Source: a virus
DNA: 30,796 nt
Reading direction: 5' to 3' (one strand)
Virus record (IMG/VR): IMGVR_UViG_3300035034_000396
Coordinates: 1-30,796 of that record
This document shows positions 22,394-30,501 of this stretch, one piece after another; the stretch's first letter is position 1, and every line of letters starts with the position of its first letter. Made by a program: the position numbers and the translations under genes. The notes beneath the pieces are model-generated. The model did no database searches. It saw only the letters and a list, made by a program, of their open reading frames with translations, and was not told the origin of the DNA.

Positions 22394-24241
22394 ATGGCCA
22401 AGATCCAAAATGAAGATGTAAAAAGCGAAGCAGATTTAACAGGTGCTGGTGGCGCTAAGTCTCAGCTAATAAATGACACTAAAATCTATATCACAGGCGA
22501 TGGCATTAATAAGAGATTAGATGAGGCTATAAATGATGGTGACATTGGTGCTCCCAGTGGATACATAAACTTTCACCCGGTTATTAACTCATTAAATGAC
22601 GTGTCTGATTTTACAGTATCGGGTGGTGTTTTATCAATTACAACTTCGGGTGGTGAAGTTCTAAACGAAGATCAATCTTTAAAGCACGTTGCAACAACAG
22701 TAGGTGAAACTTTTGATTTAGATGTAGATATACCCCTTGGATATAGAGGCTCTATTGTAATCTTTCAAGCTGTTTATAAATCAGATCAAGAGAGAACTAT
22801 AACGTACACGGTTGGCTCAAGCGTGGTTGCTGTTACACTACCTGCTACAGGATCAAGCACAGGTAGAATCAAACAAGAACTACAAACAAAAAACGCTGAT
22901 GCTTCTTTAAATTATGAAATAGAATCAAGCGCAGCAGATACTTTTATCATTGATGACATAATAGTTAATGATGATACACAAATAGGTGCGAGTAAAGTCA
23001 GTCAGGTTTACAATATTAATCAACTGGGGGACGCCGTAACAAGCCTAAGCCCATTAAGATATAATCTTGGCACCGCTACAATATTAAACGAAGGCAACGA
23101 ATTAATAGAGCCAATAGACGACGCTGGAAATGGTAGAACTAATTTTACAGCTAAGGTCGATGGTGACTTTACGGTTTCTGTCCATGGTCAAATGGACGCA
23201 GCAAATTCTATATTTGATATATTTAGATCAAGCGACTCTAAGTTTTTTATGAGGTCAAATCAAATAGCGGTTTCAAACAAAAGCGTTATAAGTACGGTTT
23301 CTATTCCACTTCAAGCCGGTGATTCATTTTACATTGATCCTGTCGTTGGTGCTTTTAGAAATGATTCAGGGAATCCGATTATAGTAAACATTCTTGCAGA
23401 AGCAAAACAAACAACCGCAGCGCAAGAGCAATTGATGCAAGAAAATAACTTTGCAGCCAGAATTAACAATAATGGGACAGCAGCAATATCTTCAGAGGGT
23501 GCAGATTTTATAGATTCTGTTAATCAGACTGCTGCTGGGCTGGTCGATGTTGACTATACCTCTTTAGGACTTACGGTGCTTCCTGCTGTTTCTGCAGATG
23601 TAGTTAAGGATTCTGCTGGCGACAATACCGACTCGGATATTTATGACATCACTCTTACGGGGTGCAAAGTCAGAACATCGGTAACAAGCACTAACGCAAA
23701 TCTAGATAGAGATTTTATACTGAGACTAACAAAACAAGGCGCAGACTACACGCCAATATCCAGAAGCATTATTGCAAGTGAAAAGCCTACGGCAATACTG
23801 AAGGATGAAAAAACAGCAGGTACCCACGGAGGAACTTTTACCTCAGGATCTTATGTTACAAGGGAATTGAATATATCTGAGGGTCAAAACTATTTTGTTA
23901 ATCTATCTTCAAACCAATTCACATTAATACCCGGGACATATTTAATAAAATCTGAAGCTCCGGCAATAGGTGTTGATAGAAATATGATTAAATTAAGAAA
24001 CATAACTGACTCTACTGATGACATTGGTGGAGAGGGTGCCTTTACTCCTAGTGGTAGTATAATACAAATATTTGCGAAACTTAAGGGTATAATAACAATA
24101 ACAGAAAATAAAACCTTTGAGATTCAACACATAGGGGAAGCTACACAAGCAACGTTTGGTCTAGGTATCCAAGTTGGTGGATCTATTGTTACTGGGTTTC
24201 CGGAAACTTATAGCAGTGTAGAAATTACTAAATTAAAATAG
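22394..24241 (+). CDS. large fibre/receptor-binding protein, putative
   Basis: 615 residues. Starts MAKIQNEDVKSEADLTGAGG; residues about 50-195 form a beta-sandwich that looks like a carbohydrate-binding module (GETFDLDVDIPLGYRGSIVI, then DTFIIDDIIVND); residues about 225-335 contain a TNF- or C1q-like pattern (NGRTNFTAKVDGDFTVSVHG, VISTVSIPLQAGDSFYIDPV); a further beta region follows with CKVRTSVTSTNANLDRDFIL. The C-terminus ends in strands. No enzymatic motif seen, so receptor binding is more likely than depolymerisation. GGAAAG precedes ATG 22394. Confidence 0.65.
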   Translation: MAKIQNEDVKSEADLTGAGGAKSQLINDTKIYITGDGINKRLDEAINDGDIGAPSGYINFHPVINSLNDVSDFTVSGGVLSITTSGGEVLNEDQSLKHVATTVGETFDLDVDIPLGYRGSIVIFQAVYKSDQERTITYTVGSSVVAVTLPATGSSTGRIKQELQTKNADASLNYEIESSAADTFIIDDIIVNDDTQIGASKVSQVYNINQLGDAVTSLSPLRYNLGTATILNEGNELIEPIDDAGNGRTNFTAKVDGDFTVSVHGQMDAANSIFDIFRSSDSKFFMRSNQIAVSNKSVISTVSIPLQAGDSFYIDPVVGAFRNDSGNPIIVNILAEAKQTTAAQEQLMQENNFAARINNNGTAAISSEGADFIDSVNQTAAGLVDVDYTSLGLTVLPAVSADVVKDSAGDNTDSDIYDITLTGCKVRTSVTSTNANLDRDFILRLTKQGADYTPISRSIIASEKPTAILKDEKTAGTHGGTFTSGSYVTRELNISEGQNYFVNLSSNQFTLIPGTYLIKSEAPAIGVDRNMIKLRNITDSTDDIGGEGAFTPSGSIIQIFAKLKGIITITENKTFEIQHIGEATQATFGLGIQVGGSIVTGFPETYSSVEITKLK

Positions 24242-24250
24242 GACAACAAA

Positions 24251-24943
24251 ATGACATTAGATCAAATTAACGCTTTAGCTTTTGAAGATTCTATTTGGGA
24301 GGTAGCCGATAGACTCCACGACGAACTAATAGCTCTAAACAGAGAGCTACCCGAAGGTGAAGCGCCAGTGTGGGCAGACTTAGAATTTCTTGATTTAGAT
24401 CAAAATCCAGTTGCAGGGCCAACACTGGAAGCGGCTCAAGCTGATTTTCTTATTTATAAGCAAGAATTATTAGACGCTGAAAATGCCAGACTTGCAGAGA
24501 TTGCTAGAGTCGAAGATATTAAATCAAGATGGTCACTCGTTACAGACATAAGAGCTGTTGTTAATGCGAGTAACCCCGCTTTAGAGTTAAAAAGAATTAT
24601 TGATGAGGACGACCAGGCAACATTAACTCAAATCGAGTTAGATTGGGACTCTCACGCATCAGATCTTTCATCTAAACACGAAAAGAGTGTAAGAAAAGAA
24701 CTTGGAAAAAGAGCAAGAGAAGCTTGTCTTGGCGCACTAGATGTAGTCGCAGGGTGGAACTTAGAGAGAGAGTTAACTACAGATCAGGTTGATCAGATGA
24801 CCTCTAGTTTTTCGACTATACTCCAGCTTCTCCAGTCAAATAGATTTTCATCGGCAAGGGCTGCCATTGTAGAAATAACGCCAGATGGAACGTTAGTAAC
24901 GCAAGAAATGAAGGATGAAATCCTTGAACAGCTTACTATATAA
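24251..24943 (+). CDS. helical protein, possible fibre chaperone
   Basis: 230 residues, acidic and mostly helical. Residues 70-90 form a helix (YKQELLDAENARLAEIARVE); the C-terminal third has RAREACLGALDVVAGWNLER, LTTDQVDQMTSSFSTILQLL and ends with DGTLVTQEMKDEILEQL. Proteins with an end like DGTLVT-x-x-MK-x-x-I-L occur next to phage fibre genes in my recollection, and fibre genes often have a helper protein downstream. The role as chaperone is an inference from position. Confidence 0.5.
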   Translation: MTLDQINALAFEDSIWEVADRLHDELIALNRELPEGEAPVWADLEFLDLDQNPVAGPTLEAAQADFLIYKQELLDAENARLAEIARVEDIKSRWSLVTDIRAVVNASNPALELKRIIDEDDQATLTQIELDWDSHASDLSSKHEKSVRKELGKRAREACLGALDVVAGWNLERELTTDQVDQMTSSFSTILQLLQSNRFSSARAAIVEITPDGTLVTQEMKDEILEQLTI

Positions 24944-24944
24944 A

Positions 24945-25313
24945 ATGGAATTTAAATTAGAGTTTAAAAGTGATGTCAAAGTCAAAGATCTTTCATGTCT
25001 TACGAGTAATTGTATTGCTATGTTCGCTAGTTTTTTGGAGTACTGCCGAAAGCATGGCCTGAGGTGTAAGTTAACAAGTCTTAAAAGCGACAGAGAAAAC
25101 GTTAAGTCGGTTAGCAATACACATGAAACAGGGAGGGCATTTGATGCCTCAGTTAAGGGGTGGTCCAAAGAAGAAATAAAAGATTGCTTAGATTATTTTA
25201 ACGAACACTATAAAACGATAGCAGCAATTTCATATGGCGACATGAAACCACGGGCCGTAGTTTATCACGATGCAGGATATGGATCACACCTACACTTTCA
25301 AGTGAGGCCATAA
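24945..25313 (+). CDS. M15-type zinc peptidase (endolysin or tail lysin)
   Basis: 122 residues. SNTHETGRAFDAS gives the H60-x6-D67 pair, and YGSHLHFQVRP gives H115 and H117: together these are the zinc ligands and HLHFQV-type end of the M15 (VanY / D-Ala-D-Ala carboxypeptidase / L-Ala-D-Glu peptidase) family. It should cut peptidoglycan peptides. ATG 24945 starts two bases after the previous stop; an earlier in-frame ATG at 24915 would overlap that gene. There is no signal peptide. Its place between fibre genes and the hub gene suits a tail-associated enzyme, but the window shows no other endolysin, so it may serve for lysis. Confidence 0.75.
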   Translation: MEFKLEFKSDVKVKDLSCLTSNCIAMFASFLEYCRKHGLRCKLTSLKSDRENVKSVSNTHETGRAFDASVKGWSKEEIKDCLDYFNEHYKTIAAISYGDMKPRAVVYHDAGYGSHLHFQVRP

Positions 25314-27797
25314 ATGACCCTAGATGTTTCAGTTAATGCCGACCTGTTATTAAATCAACAAAATATAGGACAAAACATCATCTTAGAAATAGATGGTATT
25401 CCTTGCATCTTTGGCGCTGTTAAATCTACTAAGTTTTGGAAAATTGGCGATGATATAACCATAGGACAGACTGGCTTAATAATTGGCGGTGTAATAGCAG
25501 ATGAAAACTCAAAACCTTGGGTTTCTCTAAAGGGAACAACTACAAATATTAATCAACAAATCGAAGTTGACAAGGGCGGTTCTGGATCTATCAGTAGATT
25601 TCAAGTTGAATTATTAGACAAAGATCAACAAGTAACAAAGCTATTTAAGCCCGGAACAAACGTTTCAGACATTCTATCAAGAGAAGCAAATATATATGTT
25701 TCATTTGAAGGCGGTTCGTTCCCAGAAGATGCCGTTAAAATCTTTAACGGAATTGTGACCTCTCAACAAGCAAAGCAAGGTACTTGGAAGATAGGGATTG
25801 ACCATCCCGAGTTTTTAAAAAGGCAAGATCTATTCACACAGATCAACACGGATATCAACGGTGCCATTGACGCATCTCAAACTTCTTTAATTGTTGAAAG
25901 TGTTAGCGGATTTATCACTCCTAAAGATGCCGTCCGTACGGCCGTTTTAATAGATGATGAAATTATTGAATACACTGGCATAGATTCGGGAACAAACACG
26001 CTTACAGGTCTTGTCAGGGGGTCTTTTGATACTATTGCAGACTCTCACGACGACAATGCAAAGGTGACGAGCTTTTATATACTCGAAGGCAAGCCGTTAG
26101 ACCTTGCGTTAAAAATAATGCTATCTAGAAAAGAGGGTAGCGGAAAATTTGTATCAGATGTTGAGTGTACTAGATTTGTCCAAGTTGACGCACTTAACAA
26201 TGTGCCCAATGGAGTCTTTTTCCCTGACTTTAATATTCAATCTAAATTTAACTTAACTGTCGGTGATCTCATCACTATTACAGGTGCCACGGAAGGTGCC
26301 AACAACGTTGTAGAGGCTGAAATCACCGGCTTTCAATCTGTTCCTACTGGTGAAGTTATAATTGTGGGGAATGAATCGTTGGTTTCAGAAATAGGATCTA
26401 ATTCTGTTGCGGCGTTTAGATCACAATATGACACACTCCCAGAAGGTGCGGGCTGTTGCATGAAACCTTCGCAAGTAGACATTAAGCAGCATACAGATTT
26501 AAAGACATTATTTGCCGCAAGTCAGCCTGAATACCAATTCTTCTTGAAAGACACTGTTAATGCGAAAGAGTTTTTAACAGATGAGATATATTTTCCCGCT
26601 GGTTACTATAGAGTAGACAGAAAGGGTAGAGCGTCCGTTGCGGCCACCATTCCACCGTTGGTTTTATCAGAGCTTCCAGAGTTTAACGATAATGCAATTA
26701 AGAGGGCCGACTCTATTAATATGCAAAGACAAATCAATAAAAATTTCTATAATTCTGTTGTCTATAAATATAATGAAGACTCTTTAGAAGATAAGTTTAA
26801 ATCTGGTCAAGTCTTTCTAAGTCAAAGATCACTTAATAGAATAGATACTGGAACAAAAACTTTGACAATTCAGTCTAAGGGGTTAAGGGGCGATGATGAA
26901 ACCTTTAATTATATTAGAACGCAAGCAAGAAGATTTTCAGATAGATATCAATTTGCTGCTGAAAGCGTGGAAGTAGAAGTTAAATATAAAGACGGCCTAA
27001 AGGTTGAAATAGCCGATCAGGTTTTATTCGGTTCCAGCACCCTGCAAATTGTTGACAGCGAAAGAGGCACTAGGGCCTTTAAGCCTAGACTATTTGAAGT
27101 TACAAACAAATCAATGAATCTTAAAACTGGTAACGTGAAAGTTTCCATGCTGGATACTGGCTTTGGTGTTGATGGTAGGTTTTCTACAATATCTGCTGCA
27201 TCTAAGATTGGAGCAGGGTCAACAGCTGGATCCATTGTTTTAAAAAGATCGTTTTCCACTGGCGAGTTTCAGCTTGAAAGAGACAAATGGACAATTTTTA
27301 TTGGTGAAAGAATTGAGATTAGGTCAGAAGACTTTTCCTTTAGAGAAACCGTTAAGCTTGTGGAGTTTGACCCTACTAACTCAAGTAAAATAACAATTGA
27401 CCCGCCACTTTCTTTGGACCCACCAGAAGATTACATTGTTGAGCTTCCGTCGTATCCTGACGATGTTGATGACACTATTGATTCTAAGATGAAGGCCATA
27501 CATTGCTTTTTTAACCCACAAGTTTTAATTACAAGCGGTGTTTCAGACACGGTTTTTGAAGTTGGGGCTGGAGATATAGACAAGTTTTTTATTGGATCAT
27601 TCGTTAGAGTTCACAATGAGGATTTTTCTAATGATTCTGTGGTCAATCTAGATGATGATGATGCCGTGGTAATAGACATTGACACGGTGCTAAATAGAAT
27701 AACGGTTGATCGAGGCCTTACATTTTCCCCTGTAAATGGTGATCTAGTTGATCTGATAGGGTTTAAGGATCTCGGAGTGCCTTATAGGTATATATAG
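25314..27797 (+). CDS. large tail tip / baseplate hub-like protein
   Basis: 827 residues, starting directly after the peptidase stop (TAAATG). N-terminal domain has strand-rich SVNADLLLNQQNIGQNIIL; DHPEFLKRQDLF and TSLIVESVSGFITP follow; residues about 215-245 contain DDEIIEYTGIDSGTNTLTGL and VRGSFDTIADSHDD, a short repeat common in tail-tip proteins; residues about 590-630 contain RLFEVTNKSMNLKTGNVKVS. The C-terminal third repeats strand-rich segments (GERIEIRSEDFSFRETVKLV and SFVRVHNEDFSNDSVVNLDD), an internal duplication. Size, position and domain flow suit the hub that links the tail tip to fibres. Confidence 0.6.
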   Translation: MTLDVSVNADLLLNQQNIGQNIILEIDGIPCIFGAVKSTKFWKIGDDITIGQTGLIIGGVIADENSKPWVSLKGTTTNINQQIEVDKGGSGSISRFQVELLDKDQQVTKLFKPGTNVSDILSREANIYVSFEGGSFPEDAVKIFNGIVTSQQAKQGTWKIGIDHPEFLKRQDLFTQINTDINGAIDASQTSLIVESVSGFITPKDAVRTAVLIDDEIIEYTGIDSGTNTLTGLVRGSFDTIADSHDDNAKVTSFYILEGKPLDLALKIMLSRKEGSGKFVSDVECTRFVQVDALNNVPNGVFFPDFNIQSKFNLTVGDLITITGATEGANNVVEAEITGFQSVPTGEVIIVGNESLVSEIGSNSVAAFRSQYDTLPEGAGCCMKPSQVDIKQHTDLKTLFAASQPEYQFFLKDTVNAKEFLTDEIYFPAGYYRVDRKGRASVAATIPPLVLSELPEFNDNAIKRADSINMQRQINKNFYNSVVYKYNEDSLEDKFKSGQVFLSQRSLNRIDTGTKTLTIQSKGLRGDDETFNYIRTQARRFSDRYQFAAESVEVEVKYKDGLKVEIADQVLFGSSTLQIVDSERGTRAFKPRLFEVTNKSMNLKTGNVKVSMLDTGFGVDGRFSTISAASKIGAGSTAGSIVLKRSFSTGEFQLERDKWTIFIGERIEIRSEDFSFRETVKLVEFDPTNSSKITIDPPLSLDPPEDYIVELPSYPDDVDDTIDSKMKAIHCFFNPQVLITSGVSDTVFEVGAGDIDKFFIGSFVRVHNEDFSNDSVVNLDDDDAVVIDIDTVLNRITVDRGLTFSPVNGDLVDLIGFKDLGVPYRYI

Positions 27798-27849
27798 TTT
27801 GCAAGATAAAGTCTCGTAAAGTAGGATTTAATAACTCAAGGACGGGTAG

Positions 27850-28386
27850 ATGACAGACATAGCAGATGCAAAGTCAATAATTCAAGAAGAAGAAAGTCAG
27901 TTCGGGGCAGCAGTCAGCGAGGCGTATGCTTTTAAGGTCGGCGCATCTATTAACTTTATCAACAACAGGCAATACGATAAACACTCATGGAATATAAACG
28001 GCTTCTATAAGTTAGGAGAGGGCTCGTCAATAGATGGAATTTTTCCATTTCTTTTTGATGTAGAGCTAACAGGTTTTTATTATTTCAATGGTGCCACAGG
28101 AATAACCGGAACGACGACTATCGACGTTCACTGGTTGAGCGGTGGAACTGTTGACGAGGGAACAATTTTTTCTACAAAGCCATCCGTAACAACCACGGCC
28201 CCAAGCGGATCCTACACTTTATATAATCAAGTAACATCAACAACAATATCAAATCCAACTGGTCACACTTTGGCTGCTCTTTCTAAGGTTCAATTTAATG
28301 CAGGAGATGCATTAAGATTAGATCTAGACTCTGCAATGAGTGGTGCTACTAATTTTCAGTTCGGGATAATGTTTAGACCGAGGTAA
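27850..28386 (+). CDS. putative virion protein near tail tip, unknown
   Basis: 178 residues; AAGGACGGG precedes ATG 27850. After a helical start (DAKSIIQEEESQFGAAVSEA) the rest is beta-rich with glycine and threonine (GFYYFNGATGITGTTTIDVH) and ends FQFGIMFRPR. The pattern recalls phage adhesin or fibre-tip domains. No enzymatic residues visible. It follows the hub gene after a 52-base gap that shows only the ribosome binding site. Confidence 0.55.
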   Translation: MTDIADAKSIIQEEESQFGAAVSEAYAFKVGASINFINNRQYDKHSWNINGFYKLGEGSSIDGIFPFLFDVELTGFYYFNGATGITGTTTIDVHWLSGGTVDEGTIFSTKPSVTTTAPSGSYTLYNQVTSTTISNPTGHTLAALSKVQFNAGDALRLDLDSAMSGATNFQFGIMFRPR

Positions 28387-28388
28387 AT

Positions 28389-28700
28389 ATGACAACTTTT
28401 GCAGGTGCAGAAACTATAGTAAACACAGTTGAGATTTTCGGAAACATATCTTCTGGAGCTAATGCCTATATCGTTCCGGCGGGGAGATATGCAAATGTTT
28501 CTGTTTTGCGTATTCTTGACATTACTAACCCATTCCGTCTAAGAACTTCAACCGGTGACACCATAGCAGATCTAAGTTTAGTTACAGGGCCAACAGACTT
28601 TTATGAGGTGTTAATGCTTTCGGGTCAATTCATCTTTAACTCAGGCGGACTTCAGAAAGTTATAGCGTTAAACATTTTAGAATTTAACAACCCATCTTAA
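28389..28700 (+). CDS. small beta-rich protein, unknown
   Basis: 103 residues beginning two bases after the preceding gene. A strand-rich product (EIFGNISSGANAYIVPAGRY, ANVSVLRILDITN, FYEVLMLSGQFIFNSGGLQ) with many glycines; reminiscent of small head or tail surface proteins containing an IPAG-x-Y-x-NVS pattern. No specific family. Likely virion-associated, coupled to the gene before. Confidence 0.55.
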   Translation: MTTFAGAETIVNTVEIFGNISSGANAYIVPAGRYANVSVLRILDITNPFRLRTSTGDTIADLSLVTGPTDFYEVLMLSGQFIFNSGGLQKVIALNILEFNNPS

Positions 28701-28710
28701 GGAGATGAAT

Positions 28711-28974
28711 ATGGAAAAAATTAAGTATGAAATGGAAGTCCCAAAAGAAAGCAAAGAAATTATTGACTTCTTAGATGCCATTTTAGAAAAAGTAAAAGCT
28801 AAGGCACCATTGGCTGACTACGCTAGTCTTTTTGGTCAAGCAAGCACGGCGTTAAACGGCATTGATATGCTAGGCGACGAGGCAAAGTCAGACGGTAGAG
28901 ATGAAATCGCCGCATATATGGTTCATAAATTAATGAGCAGGCTACTTCCAGTAGAAGATGCACCGGCTGAGTAA
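28711..28974 (+). CDS. small acidic helical protein, unknown
   Basis: 87 residues from ATG 28711; AAGGAG lies six bases before it, while the ATG at 28705 overlaps that site and is less likely. Helices: SKEIIDFLDAILEKVKAKAP and DEIAAYMVHKLMSRLLPV. No recognisable domain. It is the last gene before a probable terminator. Confidence 0.6.
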   Translation: MEKIKYEMEVPKESKEIIDFLDAILEKVKAKAPLADYASLFGQASTALNGIDMLGDEAKSDGRDEIAAYMVHKLMSRLLPVEDAPAE

Positions 28975-28997
28975 ATTAATTAATTGGTTTATAAGAT

Positions 28998-29036
28998 TCC
29001 CATGGGTGAAATTACATCTTTCACTTATGGGATTTT
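28998..29036 (+). terminator. hairpin followed by T run, probable terminator
   Basis: Stem TCCCAT (28998-29003) with ATGGGA (29027-29032), an internal GGG/CTT loop, an inner stem TGAAA/TTTCA, then TTTTC. It fits a moderate Rho-independent terminator at the end of the late gene run. The T run is short, so read-through into the next two genes is likely. Confidence 0.45.
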
Positions 29037-29049
29037 CAATGGTCTATTC

Positions 29050-29775
29050 ATGGATAAAAAGCAAGATAAAGAAAATGTTAAAAGAGTAATTTTAGAATTT
29101 ATTTCTGTTTCTTTATTATTATGGGCACTAGTGGTGCTATTATCTTCTTGCTCAAACCTATCAACACACAACAGTGAAACATTCTATAAAAGAGACATGC
29201 TCTTAGAGATTAATGACAAAGAGTATGAGGGGACTGCTGTAGTTGAAGATATCTCAGATCTAGACATCAAAGCTTTCTTTAAAGACGATGGCGACCTTCT
29301 TAGAATTAAGACTTGTCATCGTTCTTTAGATTATGAAAAGGTATGGAAGACTAAGGCCGGTATATTTGTAAAAAAAGATTCTGCTAGAATAGAATTAAAG
29401 CTGAACACACCAATCGAAAATCAAGATTACTGCCCCATAGAAATTACTGCCTTTTCTCATTCAGGTAAACATTCTTGGGCATTTATGGATAAGAAGACAC
29501 CTAATGAAACTTTGTCAGCAATGTATCGATGCAACGGAGAGAGCGGCGTTAAGGACGGGGTGGGAATATGCCAATCTTACGTTGGGCTAGAGCAGAGAAT
29601 AGAATTTCAGGTCCCTGTTAACATTAGAACTAGTTGTCCTTATTTTAGAATTGATGAAATGGCGTTTATGTTTAAGCCTAAAAAGGGATATTGCACCTAC
29701 TCTTTCAAGAGCGAAGTTGGGACTTATCACAGAATGACCGCAATAGGTTACGAAGCAATTAAATTAAAACAATAG
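29050..29775 (+). CDS. probable lipoprotein, unknown
   Basis: 242 residues from ATG 29050; longer in-frame starts at 28984 or 29002 would lie in or before the hairpin. The N-terminus is a lipoprotein signal: basic MDKKQDKENVKR, hydrophobic VSLLLWALVV, then LLSSC, so Cys34 would be lipidated. The mature part has six more cysteines (CHRS, YCPI, RCNG, ICQS, SCPY, YCTY), which fits disulfide formation in the periplasm. No family recognised. A phage lipoprotein may block superinfection or help lysis; neither is shown. No clear ribosome binding site. Confidence 0.65.
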   Translation: MDKKQDKENVKRVILEFISVSLLLWALVVLLSSCSNLSTHNSETFYKRDMLLEINDKEYEGTAVVEDISDLDIKAFFKDDGDLLRIKTCHRSLDYEKVWKTKAGIFVKKDSARIELKLNTPIENQDYCPIEITAFSHSGKHSWAFMDKKTPNETLSAMYRCNGESGVKDGVGICQSYVGLEQRIEFQVPVNIRTSCPYFRIDEMAFMFKPKKGYCTYSFKSEVGTYHRMTAIGYEAIKLKQ

Positions 29776-29782
29776 GTATGCC

Positions 29783-29992
29783 ATGATTACTTTTCTTACA
29801 TCCATAGCGCCAATAATTGTCAGCATAATAATGGCAGTCTTAAAAGTTATTGGCATTTCAAAAGAAAACAAAGTAAAGTTTCTTCAGAGTGTCTTAAATA
29901 ACTCAAACGAAAATATATCAATAAAGCTAAGAGAAGAATATTCTGACCTTTTAAATTCTCACGACAAACCCCAAGATGGCGACGTTTTTTAA
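29783..29992 (+). CDS. small membrane protein, holin or spanin candidate
   Basis: 69 residues with one hydrophobic N-terminal segment (FLTSIAPIIVSIIMAVLKVI, about residues 3-23), then a charged, probably cytoplasmic or periplasmic, helical tail ending DKPQDGDVF. This shape fits single-span holin-like or inner-membrane spanin-like proteins. It starts seven bases after the lipoprotein gene. A membrane protein beside a lipoprotein is a setting where phage lysis genes are often found, but there is no overlap of Rz/Rz1 type. Confidence 0.5.
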   Translation: MITFLTSIAPIIVSIIMAVLKVIGISKENKVKFLQSVLNNSNENISIKLREEYSDLLNSHDKPQDGDVF

Positions 29993-30042
29993 TTGACACT
30001 ATAAAATCTAATAATTAATAGGTAACTGTACCCTTATGTCAA
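29993..30042. promoter_or_regulatory. face-to-face TTGACA elements in convergent gap
   Basis: The 98-base gap between the convergent gene sets holds TTGACA on the + strand (29993-29998, 17 bases before TAATAG at 30016-30021) and TTGACA on the minus strand (30042-30037, 17 bases before ATTAAT at 30019-30014). The -10 elements overlap. A GGTA-ACTG-TACC dyad (30021-30032) lies between the -35 boxes. Each half is a plausible promoter, directed at the opposing genes. No hairpin terminator is seen here. Confidence 0.3.
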
Positions 30043-30079
30043 GTTGAATTTTGTCTCTAATATTGTATATTTGACTCAT
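30008..30079 (-). CDS. 23-codon open frame after transposase-like gene
   Basis: ATG at 30079 is preceded on the minus strand by AAAGGA with seven bases spacing, and the frame runs MSQIYNIRDKIQLDIRVQLP to a stop at 30008. It would be the third gene of the minus-strand operon, starting twelve bases after the stop of the gene before. Too short for any family call; it may be the stub of a truncated gene. Confidence 0.2.
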   Translation of the reverse strand: MSQIYNIRDKIQLDIRVQLPINY

Positions 30080-30090
30080 GAAAAATTCCT

Positions 30091-30501
30091 TTATGAAGCT
30101 TTTGAAAAAGTCTGCCCAACCTTGTCACCTAGTGGGCTATCATCATCGGTCATAAGTAATCTTATTTGCCGGGCCATACGCCAAGCACATTTATAAGTTA
30201 CACCTAGTTGTCGCTCTAATTCCTTGGCGGCAACTCCATTTTTACTTTGACTCATTAAGAAAATAGCGTGAAACCAAAGTGTTAGCAACGTACTTGATTT
30301 ATGAAATATCGTACCCTCGGTTGGTGATACCTGATAACCGCATTTACAAGCGTATGATTTTCTCCCTTTTACACGGTAAAAATTCTTACTCTCACAATTA
30401 GGGCAAGTTAAGCCTTTGGGCCAGCGGTTTTTGAAAATGAAGTCTAAACACGCATCATCGTTGGGAAAATCAGCTTTTAGGTTTTTGATTGTATATTTCA
30501 T
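30091..30501 (-). CDS. IS1595-like zinc-ribbon/HTH protein lacking the DDE domain
   Basis: 136 residues. Residues 12-66 are the N-terminal zinc-binding domain of IS1595-type transposases: WPKGLTCPNCESKN (C33, C36), then YACKCGYQVSPTEGTIFHKS (C52, C54). Residues 72-115 (LLTLWFHAIFLMSQSKNGVA, LGVTYKCAWRMARQIR) are the helical, helix-turn-helix-like part that follows in those proteins. Full transposases then continue with a DDE nuclease domain; here the frame stops after 20 more residues and no such sequence follows. The start overlaps the stop of the upstream gene (ATGA), so it is translated as part of an operon. It is either a decayed transposase or a DNA-binding protein derived from one. Confidence 0.75.
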   Translation of the reverse strand: MKYTIKNLKADFPNDDACLDFIFKNRWPKGLTCPNCESKNFYRVKGRKSYACKCGYQVSPTEGTIFHKSSTLLTLWFHAIFLMSQSKNGVAAKELERQLGVTYKCAWRMARQIRLLMTDDDSPLGDKVGQTFSKAS

